NCBI GenBank assembly: GCA_027488715.1
Contig: JAIYBD010000031.1
Coordinates: forward strand, 1 to 15,095
DNA: 15,095 bases
Source: Bacteroidota bacterium
GTDB taxonomy: Bacteria > Bacteroidota > Bacteroidia > UBA7662 > CANHCV01
Direction of reading: 5' to 3'
Shown: piece by piece, positions 1 through 6,771 of the stretch
Layout: each line of letters opens with the position of its first letter
Numbering within the stretch: the first letter of the stretch is position 1
Made by a program: the position numbers and the translations under genes
Notes under the pieces: generated by a model
Databases searched by the model: none
The model's input: only the letters and a program-made list of their open reading frames with translations
Told to the model about the DNA's origin: nothing

Positions 1-264
1 CGCATTTCGGCTTGGGATGCGCTATTAACCGCCCGGGCAATCGAAAATCAATGCTACGTGGTGGCCGTAAATCGGGTAGGAGTTGACGGGAACGGCTGGG
101 AATTTCCGGGGCATTCTCAAATCATCAACCCCATGGGAGAGCGAATTCTCATGGCCCCGCCCAAAGAGGAAATTGCACTTGGTAAAATTTCGGCACAATT
201 ATTGAAAACCACCCGCGAAAGTTTGCCCTTTCTCCAAGACCGTGATAACTTTGAACTAAAATAA
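1..264 (+). CDS. Omega-amidase (YafV-like nitrilase family), C-terminal part
   Basis: This is the last 87 residues of a carbon-nitrogen hydrolase; the start lies outside the window. The reading frame is open from base 1 and ends at TAA 262-264. The fragment carries the family's C-terminal block: SAWDALLTARAIENQCYVV, then NRVGVDGNG, then GHSQIINPMGE. This order matches E. coli YafV and eukaryotic Nit2, which hydrolyse 2-oxoglutaramate or 2-oxosuccinamate to the 2-oxoacid and ammonia in the cytoplasm. The Glu-Lys-Cys catalytic residues are upstream and cannot be checked, so substrate specificity is inferred from the family. The internal GTG at 58 is not a start, because conserved sequence continues upstream of it. 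The gap to the next gene is 12 nt, but that gene appears to have its own promoter inside this gene's 3' end. Confidence 0.92.
   Translation, partial: RISAWDALLTARAIENQCYVVAVNRVGVDGNGWEFPGHSQIINPMGERILMAPPKEEIALGKISAQLLKTTRESLPFLQDRDNFELK
222..253 (+). promoter_or_regulatory. Bacteroidota-type promoter (TTTG / TAnnTTTG)
   Basis: TTTG at 222-225 is followed after 20 nt by TAACTTTG at 246-253, an exact match to the Bacteroidota -7 box TAnnTTTG. The centre-to-centre distance is 26 bp, as expected for -33 and -7 elements. Transcription would begin near 257-261 and give a leader of about 15-20 nt before ATG 277. The promoter lies within the last codons of the omega-amidase gene. This is a motif match only. 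Confidence 0.6.
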
Positions 265-276
265 AAACCCTAATAC

Positions 277-1548
277 ATGAAAAAAATCTTTACCACAGCT
301 GTAATCGCATTATCGGTGATGGCGGCTGTTGCCCAGGATGTTGATCGCAAAGAAATTAAATTCGATTACATTCGCCTTCCGATGAAACCCCTGGTGAAGG
401 GAGCTACCCGCAACGCCCAAGGTGAAATCATTCCCGATTATTTGAAAAAAATTGAAGAGCAAAAAGCAGCTTTTCAGCGCAAAAAAGACGAAGCCGAGCA
501 AAAGTATTTGATGGATATGGCGCTTTATCAGGATGAATTAAAGCGTGAAGATGAGCGTTATCAAAAAGAGTTAGACGCTTACAACAAGAAAACAACCGCT
601 CAAAAACTGATCGATAAGCAATTGTTGGAACAAGGTAAGCCGGTGAAAAAAACCATTTATCCTCCGTCAAAACAATCGGTTGTTGAAGAAAGAACCGGCA
701 AAGTATTTAACCACGAAGCACTCGCTGCAGAATACCTACGTCCAGAGGGCTACTCCTCAAACCGCGACAATGCGGTGATGATTTCAGTGACCTTGTTGGG
801 CTTTGAAAGTACGGTTGAATTCAAATCAGCAACCAAAAATACCATGGTTAAACAAGCCAATGGTTCATACACCAGCGTTCCAACGACCACTTATTACTAC
901 GAATTGAAGTACCGTCATCCTATGCGATTGAAAGTGGTAAGTCCAACTTTGGGCGTGGTTTCCGATGATTTGATGTTCAACGACGATCGTACGACTAAGA
1001 GTGCGGAGTTTAAATCGGATTACGAAGCAAGAAACGCATACAATAGCCAAAAAGATGCGATCCTTTCCAAAGCAGAAGATCAGGTTGTTAACGAGAATTT
1101 AGCAACGATTCGCACCCAGTTGAACAATCAACACGGTTATGCTAAAACCAACCGCGCAGCTGATCTTTACGATGTAACCTCCAAGAAATTAGATTTTTCG
1201 TCCATCAACAAAGCATACGAATCAGCCTTTGAGGGGTTGATGTTGTTGTACGAAAGTGCTAACCCAACGCGTGCAAAAGAGAAACTTGCCGCTGCAACGG
1301 CATTGTGGGAGAAAGAATTGTCAGAATCGAACATCAAAGACAAAAAAGCCCGTATCAATGCGGATGTGACCTTGGCTTTGTTGTTTAACTTGGCGGAAGC
1401 CAATACTTGGTTGGGAAATTTCAATCGTGCTGAAGAGTGCTTGAATAAGCTGAATTTGATGGATTTGAACAAAAAAGAGCGCGGACGTTTGGAAGAAGAA
1501 CGCGCCTTTTTCAAGGACATGAAAGAGCGTGCTAACGCCAATGGGTAA
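277..1548 (+). CDS. Secreted coiled-coil protein of unknown function
   Basis: I do not recognise a named family in this 423-residue protein. Residues 1-19 form a clear Sec signal peptide (MKKIFTTAVIALSVMAAVAQ, cut after AVA or AQ) with no lipobox Cys, so it is probably periplasmic or secreted. Residues about 45-115 are strongly charged, rich in Lys, Glu, Gln and Tyr, and probably coiled-coil. Residues about 160-235 look like beta strands (MISVTLLGFESTVEFKS, then a Tyr-rich strand YYYELKYRHPMRLKVV). The C-terminal third is helical, and residues about 365-395 (ALLFNLAEANTWLGNFNRAEECL) resemble a TPR hairpin. The start is supported by the signal peptide; no Shine-Dalgarno is visible. The stop overlaps the start of the DUF3108 gene, and a strong terminator follows 30 nt later. 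Confidence 0.85.
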   Translation: MKKIFTTAVIALSVMAAVAQDVDRKEIKFDYIRLPMKPLVKGATRNAQGEIIPDYLKKIEEQKAAFQRKKDEAEQKYLMDMALYQDELKREDERYQKELDAYNKKTTAQKLIDKQLLEQGKPVKKTIYPPSKQSVVEERTGKVFNHEALAAEYLRPEGYSSNRDNAVMISVTLLGFESTVEFKSATKNTMVKQANGSYTSVPTTTYYYELKYRHPMRLKVVSPTLGVVSDDLMFNDDRTTKSAEFKSDYEARNAYNSQKDAILSKAEDQVVNENLATIRTQLNNQHGYAKTNRAADLYDVTSKKLDFSSINKAYESAFEGLMLLYESANPTRAKEKLAAATALWEKELSESNIKDKKARINADVTLALLFNLAEANTWLGNFNRAEECLNKLNLMDLNKKERGRLEEERAFFKDMKERANANG

Positions 1549-2281
1549 AATTGTTCTTCTTTTTGGAATAATGATATGGATAGGGGGAGGAGACTCCCCC
1601 TATCCTTTTTCCTATGGAGAGCGTTTTTCGTACTTGGTGGATTACCATGCAGGATTTTCATGGCCGGATGCCGGAAAGGTAACGTTTTCGGTGGATTCTG
1701 GAACGTATCAAGGAAAATCTTGTTTCCGATTTAGTGGAATTGGAAATTCGATGGCTTGGTACGATTGGTTTTACCCCGTTCGAGATCAATACTATTCCTG
1801 GGCCGATTTGAAAACCTTACGCCCTCATTGTTTCCAGAGGATCGTCAATGAAGGCGCCCATCACTTCAAGCAAACGGCATGGTTTCATTTTGATGAAGGG
1901 TATGCAAATATCGAGACCGAGGAAAAAGGAGTAAAAACCAAGAAAAAAGTCAAGATTTCGGCCAACGCCACGGATCCGCTTGCGGGCATCTACCAATGCC
2001 GAAACATCGATTGGAAATCGAAAAAATCAGGTTTTTCCTTTGTGCTGCCGCTCTTGTTGGAAGATTCGGTTTATGCCTCAACGGTTCGATTAGAAGGAAA
2101 GTTCAATTTAAAGGTGAACGGAAAAAACGTACCATGTTTTAAAATAAGACCCTCGCTCATCGAGGGTTCATTGTTCAAAGGAGGCACCGAAATGTCGGTT
2201 TATTTGCGGGAAACCGATTTAATTCCCATTCGGGTGGAAGCCCCAATCGTAGTAGGCAAGGTGGTAGCACGGTTAAAATAA
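1541..2281 (+). CDS. DUF3108 domain-containing exported protein
   Basis: This is a 246-residue protein whose sequence fits the DUF3108 family: it begins PFSYGERFSYLVDYHAGF, continues with a GKVTF strand, the stretch WYDWFYPVRDQYYSWAD, and ends in beta strands (MSVYLRETDLIPIRVEAP). The family is exported or envelope-associated in Gram-negative bacteria and its biochemical role is unknown. The N-terminus (MGKIVLLFGIMIWIG) is a short hydrophobic segment that could be a signal peptide or anchor. I chose ATG 1541, which overlaps the upstream stop (ATGGGTAA), with GAAAGAG at 1521-1527 as a possible ribosome site. GTG 1529 and ATG 1571 are in-frame alternatives. A complete terminator hairpin sits at codons 13-23, so expression probably depends on transcriptional read-through and on translational coupling to the upstream gene. 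Confidence 0.85.
   Translation: MGKIVLLFGIMIWIGGGDSPYPFSYGERFSYLVDYHAGFSWPDAGKVTFSVDSGTYQGKSCFRFSGIGNSMAWYDWFYPVRDQYYSWADLKTLRPHCFQRIVNEGAHHFKQTAWFHFDEGYANIETEEKGVKTKKKVKISANATDPLAGIYQCRNIDWKSKKSGFSFVLPLLLEDSVYASTVRLEGKFNLKVNGKNVPCFKIRPSLIEGSLFKGGTEMSVYLRETDLIPIRVEAPIVVGKVVARLK
1578..1610 (+). terminator. Intrinsic terminator embedded in the next gene
   Basis: Bases 1578-1589 and 1594-1605 form a perfect 12-bp stem (GGATAGGGGGAG against its complement) with a GAGA loop at 1590-1593, followed directly by TTTTT at 1606-1610. This is a textbook rho-independent terminator placed 30 nt after the stop of the gene at 277-1548. It lies entirely inside the DUF3108 reading frame, where it encodes the Gly-Gly-Gly-Asp-Ser-Pro stretch. 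Confidence 0.85.
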
Positions 2282-2320
2282 CGTGTTGTGGAAACTTTGT
2301 GCCAATAACAAAAAAGTTGC

Positions 2321-2333
2321 AAATCACTGATTT
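2321..2333. repeat. Short inverted repeat in the 157-nt gap before the HTH gene
   Basis: AAATCACTGATTT is an imperfect 13-bp palindrome (AAATC-ACT-GATTT) in the gap between the DUF3108 gene and the helix-turn-helix gene. It could be an operator, possibly for the adjacent regulator, but a 5-bp A/T-rich arm can easily occur by chance. I found no exact TAnnTTTG promoter box in this gap; near matches at 2292-2299 and 2389-2396 each lack one base. Confidence 0.2.
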
Positions 2334-2430
2334 CAAAATCTTTAAAGGGTATCACATTCTTAATTTTTAGCATGAAAAAAAATTCCTATTGGTTTGTTTG
2401 AAACTTCTTTTTTGGAAGATAAAACAACCT

Positions 2431-2437
2431 AAAGGAG
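2431..2437 (+). promoter_or_regulatory. Shine-Dalgarno-like AAAGGAG with abnormally short spacing
   Basis: AAAGGAG is the strongest anti-SD match I see in front of any gene here, yet only one base (T2438) separates it from ATG 2439. Normal spacing is about 5-9 nt. No upstream in-frame start is possible because TAA occurs at 2430-2432. The nearest downstream in-frame alternative is TTG 2463, which is 25 nt away. Confidence 0.35.
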
Positions 2438-2438
2438 T

Positions 2439-3467
2439 ATGACACAAACAAATAAGAACATTTTGGCTCCCGTTGATGTTCAGGAAGAGTTTTTTAAGAA
2501 TTTGAAAAAGTTTTTTCCTGATGGCAATTACGCCGAGCAAATTGCCGAGGTTTTAAGTGTTTCGCGGGATCCTGCATACCGCCGAATTCGAGGTTGGAAA
2601 GAAATTACCTTGGCCGAAGTATATAAGTTGATGCGGCATTGCAATGCTCAAATGAGCGAATTGCTGCCCACCAAAGAAACAGTTCCTTTTCATTTTCGGG
2701 CGGTGGACGATAAGAACTACAAGTACGCCCAATTTCTACAGGAGGTTTATCGCTTTTTGGAACAGTACTACCAACGCGGAATTAGCCGGTTTATTAGTTT
2801 TCCAAAGGAAATCCCACTGTTTTATTCGCTCATGTTCGATCGGATTGGGTATTTCCGATATTTTTTGTACCAAAAATCCATGTTGGGCAATGCAAAATTT
2901 CAGAATTTGAAATTCAAAGCCGATCACTACCGTGAACTCAAGCCAGAAATCAACCAAAAAATTGTGGATTTGTATTATCGATTCGGGTCGGAAGAGTTTT
3001 GGGGTGAAGAGATTTTCACCAACTTCCTCAATCAAATCGATTATTACAGCAATGCTGGATTTTTCGAATCGGCCGAAGAGGTCACCTTACTTTTGCGGGA
3101 AATGGAAGATTTGATCGAACATTTGGAAATCCAAACCAAAAGTAAGGTCAAGTATTTTCGACATGAAGATGGAAGCATTTCTCCTTCGGACCAATCGTTT
3201 ACGATGTACCATTCCGATTTAACTTTCGGAGATAATACGATATTGATTCATTTGAATAACGGATCGAAAGTGGCCTATATTGCCCCGAATTCGATTTACT
3301 TAATGTACACCTCCAGTGAGGAGTACGCGAATTATTTAAGTGAATTTATGGGCAATATGGCACAAAAAGCCATGCCCGTTGGCGATGCTTCCGCTAAGGA
3401 ACAAGGAGATTATTTCAATCGTTTGCGTTTGTTGATATACTCATTCAGAAAGTTGCGCGGTTTTTAG
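2439..3467 (+). CDS. Helix-turn-helix transcriptional regulator-like protein
   Basis: This is a 342-residue cytoplasmic protein with no signal peptide or membrane segment. Residues about 28-68 (NYAEQIAEVLSVSRDPAYRR, then RGWKEITLAEVYKLMRHCN) have the pattern of an XRE-like helix-turn-helix: a first helix, a turn around LSVS, a recognition helix, and a helix matching the AEVYKLM position. The rest (about 75-342) is rich in Phe and Tyr, is predicted mixed helix and strand, and matches no domain I can name; it may sense a ligand or form dimers. Proteins of this shape are widespread and uncharacterised in Bacteroidota. It lies 36 nt upstream of serC, so it could control the serine operon or itself, but nothing in the sequence proves this. 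DNA binding is inferred from the motif. Confidence 0.8.
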   Translation: MTQTNKNILAPVDVQEEFFKNLKKFFPDGNYAEQIAEVLSVSRDPAYRRIRGWKEITLAEVYKLMRHCNAQMSELLPTKETVPFHFRAVDDKNYKYAQFLQEVYRFLEQYYQRGISRFISFPKEIPLFYSLMFDRIGYFRYFLYQKSMLGNAKFQNLKFKADHYRELKPEINQKIVDLYYRFGSEEFWGEEIFTNFLNQIDYYSNAGFFESAEEVTLLLREMEDLIEHLEIQTKSKVKYFRHEDGSISPSDQSFTMYHSDLTFGDNTILIHLNNGSKVAYIAPNSIYLMYTSSEEYANYLSEFMGNMAQKAMPVGDASAKEQGDYFNRLRLLIYSFRKLRGF

Positions 3468-3469
3468 GG

Positions 3470-3494
3470 TTATGCCGTATTTTTACGGCAATAA
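3470..3494 (+). terminator. Weak hairpin between the HTH gene and serC
   Basis: GCCGT 3474-3478 pairs with ACGGC 3485-3489 around an ATTTTT loop. TTAT 3470-3473 can pair with ATAA 3491-3494 if A3490 bulges. The T run is in the loop and the 3' flank is AAAATTCC, so this is at best a weak or attenuating terminator. It lies 10 nt before the serC start and could also affect serC translation. Confidence 0.3.
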
Positions 3495-3503
3495 AAATTC
3501 CCC

Positions 3504-4580
3504 ATGAATAAACCGCATAACTTCAGCGCAGGACCCTGTATTCTTCCCGAATCGGTTTTGCAACAAGCTTCGGAAGCTGTCATCAACTTCGATGGATTAA
3601 ATCTTTCTTTGATTGAGGTTTCTCACCGAGGAAAAAACTTTGAAGCGGTCATGGAGCGTTCTCGGCAGTTGGTCAAAGAATTGTTGGGCGTTCCCGAAGG
3701 ATATCAAGTCCTTTTTTTACAAGGTGGTGCTTCCTTAGGTTTTTTGATTTCGGCCTACAACATGATGGGAAGTCGGAAAAACCCTGCCTACATCAACACC
3801 GGAACTTGGTCGGCCGGAGCGATCAAAGAAGTTTCCTTTACGGGAGCTACGGCCAACGTGATTGCCTCTTCCCAGGATCGCAACTTTTGCTACATCCCTA
3901 AAAATTACAGCATCCCGTCGGATTCTGATTATTTGCACATTACCACCAATAACACCATTGAGGGAACACAGTTTCACCACATTCCCGAAACCGATGTTCC
4001 GTTGGTGGCCGACATGTCTTCCGATATTTTTTCCAAACAAATCGATGTTTCCAAGTTTGATTTGATCTATGCCGGCGCTCAGAAAAATCTGGGACCCGCA
4101 GGCGCGACCTTGTACATTGTTAAGGAAGAAGCGATGGCGCGCCGCACCTTGGCCATTCCGACCATGTTGGATTTGAAGAAACAATACGAGAAGGAAAGCA
4201 TGTACAATACCCCTCCCGTTTTTTCGATTTATGTGAGTATGCTCACGTTGGAGTGGTTGAAAAACTTGGGCGGTATTGGCGAAATGGAACGAATCAACAA
4301 CGAAAAAGCTGCCTGTTTGTACACCGAAATTGATCGCAACCCCTTGTTCAAAGGAACGGCCGACCTCGAAGATCGAAGCAAAATGAATGTGACGTTCGTG
4401 TTGAACAATGCCGATCTTGAGCCCGAATTCGATCGTTTGTGGAAAGAAGCACAAATTTCGGGCATTCGCGGTCACCGTTCCGTTGGTGGTTACCGAGCTT
4501 CTTTGTACAATGCGCTTCCGCTAAGCAGTGTTCAAGCTTTGGTTGATGTAATGCAAAACTTTGAAAAACAATTCGGATGA
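3504..4580 (+). CDS. serC: Phosphoserine aminotransferase
   Basis: This is a PLP enzyme (EC 2.6.1.52) that converts 3-phosphohydroxypyruvate plus glutamate to O-phosphoserine in the cytoplasm; the same activity can serve pyridoxal phosphate synthesis. The 358 residues match the family's usual length of about 360. Signatures in order are HNFSAGPCILP at residues 5-15, VLFLQGGASLGF near 75, TNNTIEGTQF near 150, VADMSSDIFS near 172, the cofactor-lysine motif YAGAQKNLGPAG with Lys194, and the C-terminal RGHRSVGGYRASLYNALP. ATG 3504 begins the conserved N-terminus directly. No Shine-Dalgarno is seen in the A/T-rich leader. The TGA stop overlaps the serA ATG (ATGA at 4577-4580), indicating translational coupling. 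No consensus promoter is visible just upstream, so the operon may be read from the HTH gene's promoter or from a non-consensus one. Confidence 0.97.
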   Translation: MNKPHNFSAGPCILPESVLQQASEAVINFDGLNLSLIEVSHRGKNFEAVMERSRQLVKELLGVPEGYQVLFLQGGASLGFLISAYNMMGSRKNPAYINTGTWSAGAIKEVSFTGATANVIASSQDRNFCYIPKNYSIPSDSDYLHITTNNTIEGTQFHHIPETDVPLVADMSSDIFSKQIDVSKFDLIYAGAQKNLGPAGATLYIVKEEAMARRTLAIPTMLDLKKQYEKESMYNTPPVFSIYVSMLTLEWLKNLGGIGEMERINNEKAACLYTEIDRNPLFKGTADLEDRSKMNVTFVLNNADLEPEFDRLWKEAQISGIRGHRSVGGYRASLYNALPLSSVQALVDVMQNFEKQFG

Positions 4581-5548
4581 GTAAAATAGTTGTCCTTGCC
4601 AACGACGGAATTTCCGCTGCTGGAGCCCAAGCCATTTCAGAAAGCGGCCAATTCGAACTCGATTTACATTCCATTCCGCAGGCTGATTTGGCAGCCTACA
4701 TTCAATCGAACCAAGTTTCGGCCCTGTTGGTGCGCAGTGCTACCCAGGTAAGAAAAGACCTGATCGATGCCTGTCCATCCCTTCAGGTGATCATTCGTGG
4801 AGGTGTTGGGGTAGATAACATCGATGTTGATCATGCCAAATCGAAGGGAATTGCCGTGTACAATACTCCGGCATCTTCCTCCCAAAGCGTGGCCGAATTA
4901 ACGTTTGGAATGATGTTTTCTATGGCCCGTGGCTTGTACGACGCCGATCGAAACATGCCCATTTCTGGAGGAACAGAATTTAATGCACTGAAAAAGAAAT
5001 ACGGCAAAGGAACCGAACTTCGGGGTAAAACCTTGGGAATTGTGGGCTTTGGACGTATTGGAAGAAGTCTAGCGGAATACGCTTTGGGCTGCGGAATGCA
5101 TGTTTTGGCCTTTGATCCTTATGCCTCCGAAACCCAAGTTCATCTCAACATTGCCGGTCAAACCGTTTCGGTGAATGTTCCTAGATCTAGTTCGTTAAAC
5201 GAAATGTTGCCGAACTGCCATTACGTTTCCTTGCACGTTCCAAAACAGGCCGACGGTAGCGCCGTTTTGGGTGCAGCTGAATTGAGCTTGCTTCCCAAAG
5301 GAGCGATGGTGGTGAATTGCGCCCGAGGCGGTGTAATCGACGAAGGAGCGTTATTGGAGGCCTTGAACTCCGGACACCTTTCGGCCGCAGCCTTGGACGT
5401 TTTTGAAAATGAACCCACCCCGCGAATCGATTTGTTGCAACATCCCAAGTTGATCAGTACCCCTCACGTCGGTGCTGCTACTCAAGAAGCTCAAGATCGA
5501 ATCGGTGAAGAAATTGCCAGCATTTTGAACACTCACTTCGGCAGCTAA
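4577..5548 (+). CDS. serA: D-3-phosphoglycerate dehydrogenase, short form
   Basis: This NAD-dependent enzyme (EC 1.1.1.95) oxidises 3-phosphoglycerate to 3-phosphohydroxypyruvate, the step before SerC. At 323 residues it contains only the 2-hydroxyacid dehydrogenase fold. Visible landmarks are GGVGVDNIDVDHA near residues 75-87, the nucleotide-binding GFGRIG starting at Gly157, NCARGGVIDEG with catalytic Arg250, ENEP with Glu279, and TPHVG with His297. The Arg-Glu spacing of 29 equals that of E. coli SerA. It lacks the C-terminal ACT domain (and intervening domain) that mediates serine feedback in longer SerA proteins, so direct serine inhibition of that kind is not expected. A related 2-hydroxyacid dehydrogenase is possible by sequence, but the serC overlap makes phosphoglycerate the likely substrate. 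Confidence 0.94.
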   Translation: MSKIVVLANDGISAAGAQAISESGQFELDLHSIPQADLAAYIQSNQVSALLVRSATQVRKDLIDACPSLQVIIRGGVGVDNIDVDHAKSKGIAVYNTPASSSQSVAELTFGMMFSMARGLYDADRNMPISGGTEFNALKKKYGKGTELRGKTLGIVGFGRIGRSLAEYALGCGMHVLAFDPYASETQVHLNIAGQTVSVNVPRSSSLNEMLPNCHYVSLHVPKQADGSAVLGAAELSLLPKGAMVVNCARGGVIDEGALLEALNSGHLSAAALDVFENEPTPRIDLLQHPKLISTPHVGAATQEAQDRIGEEIASILNTHFGS

Positions 5549-5550
5549 GG

Positions 5551-6771
5551 ATGCCTACTTTTCTTCCTTTCAAGGCCTTGCTGCCGCATCCTGAATTCGT
5601 TCAACATACGATTTTGGAAACCGATTTAATTTTCGACTCCGAGTCGGAAAGGATCGAACGCGGATTCAATCCGTATTCTTTTTGGCCGGTATTGCGTCCG
5701 GTTGGTTATCGACCAGATCAGGTTGCCGAATTTGAGGCGGCCTTGGATGCATCCCACAAGCGGTTGCAGCAATTGATGGCCGATGGAATTTTTCATGTTG
5801 ATGAGGAAGAGTGTTTTTACGTTTACCAGGTTGATACCGGTGTTATTGTTCAAAACGGTTTAGTTGGTTTGGTGAGCGCTCAAGATTTGCACGATGGACA
5901 AATCAAAAAACACGAAAAAACCCGCGTAGATCGGGAAGAGCAGTTGTCTCGTTTTCTTGAAGAAATTGGGATTAATACCACTCCGGTTAATTTGACCTAC
6001 AAACAGCAACACGAATTGGATGTGCTATTGGCCGAAATCATCAAACAAAGCCCTCCTTATTTAGAGGCCGTTGGCTCTCAGAATTATCGGTACCGAATTT
6101 GGCGGGTTGCTCAGTCCGATTGGGTAGATGAAATCATGCAAATGTTTCATCGCTGCCCATCGTTTTACATAGCCGACGGTCACCATCGGGCAGCGTGTGC
6201 GGCCCACTCTTTTTTCGAAAAGAAATCATCGGCCTTGGAGTATTTCACCGCTACTTTGATTTCTTCATCTCAACTGAATATTCAGCCATTCTATCGATTG
6301 ATCAAGAAATATGAAGAATTCGATCGGGATGAATTCCTCAAAAAATTAGAGAAAGATTTCATTCTCAAAGAAGTGTTGTTGGACCAATGGTACTTTCAAT
6401 TTCTATCTTCCTATCATTTCTTGGTTTGCTTTAACGACAAAACATTTCTACTGGTTCCCAAGGAACATTGGGGTTTTAATTCGGTTTTGGAGCGATTGGA
6501 CGTGAGTGTGCTGCAGTCAAAAATCATTGACCCTCTTTTGGGAATTCGAGAAATTACGAAGGATCCTCGAATTTCTTTTGGAACCAAAAGCATGCCGATT
6601 AAGAAATTTAAGGCATTATTGGCTGAGGCGGATACGGCTTGCGTGTTGCTTTGTCGTGCACCCGAAATAGACGATATTTTTGAAGTGAGCGATTTGGGGC
6701 AGGTTATGCCGCCCAAAAGTACCAGTTTTGAACCGAAAATCTTGAGCGGCTTGGTCATGCAAATCCTTTAA
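5551..6771 (+). CDS. DUF1015 family protein in the serine operon
   Basis: This 406-residue cytoplasmic protein fits the DUF1015 family (COG4198). It begins FLPFKALLPHPEFV, has NPYSFWPVLRP near residue 45, a YVYQ strand near 90, the region LVGLVSAQDLHDGQIKKHEK near 105-124, and the hallmark ADGHHRA at residues 208-214. The biochemical function is not established. Some resources relate the family to ParB-like proteins, and the ParB fold includes free-serine kinases (archaeal SerK, staphylococcal SbnI), which makes a role in serine or phosphoserine handling a reasonable hypothesis. The gene starts 2 nt after the serA stop, so it is almost certainly in the same transcript. No phosphoserine phosphatase (serB) gene is in the window. 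Its TAA stop overlaps the stop of the convergent T9SS gene. Confidence 0.9.
   Translation: MPTFLPFKALLPHPEFVQHTILETDLIFDSESERIERGFNPYSFWPVLRPVGYRPDQVAEFEAALDASHKRLQQLMADGIFHVDEEECFYVYQVDTGVIVQNGLVGLVSAQDLHDGQIKKHEKTRVDREEQLSRFLEEIGINTTPVNLTYKQQHELDVLLAEIIKQSPPYLEAVGSQNYRYRIWRVAQSDWVDEIMQMFHRCPSFYIADGHHRAACAAHSFFEKKSSALEYFTATLISSSQLNIQPFYRLIKKYEEFDRDEFLKKLEKDFILKEVLLDQWYFQFLSSYHFLVCFNDKTFLLVPKEHWGFNSVLERLDVSVLQSKIIDPLLGIREITKDPRISFGTKSMPIKKFKALLAEADTACVLLCRAPEIDDIFEVSDLGQVMPPKSTSFEPKILSGLVMQIL
6768..6771. other. Tail-to-tail TTAA stop-codon overlap
   Basis: The palindrome TTAA contains the plus-strand TAA of the DUF1015 gene (6769-6771) and the minus-strand TAA of the T9SS gene (6770-6768). 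There is no intergenic DNA, and I see no hairpin followed by a T run on either side. The same arrangement recurs at 14912-14915. Confidence 0.95.

Noticed and set aside
1167..1661. A 164-codon antisense frame spanning the end of the coiled-coil gene and the terminator.
   Set aside because: Its composition is what the complement of the real genes gives, and no domain or start context supports it.
2372..2401. A 9-codon ORF (MKKNSYWFV) upstream of the HTH gene as a possible leader peptide.
   Set aside because: It is very short, has no ribosome site and no run of regulatory codons, and no attenuator hairpin follows it.
3735..4475. A 246-codon open frame antisense to serC.
   Set aside because: It is the complement of a strongly conserved enzyme frame, with no start signal or recognisable protein features.
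6711..6753. An 11-bp imperfect stem (GCCGC...GCGGC) near the end of the DUF1015 gene, considered as a terminator for the minus-strand T9SS gene.
   Set aside because: The loop is more than 20 nt, it includes G-T pairs, and no T run follows on either strand.
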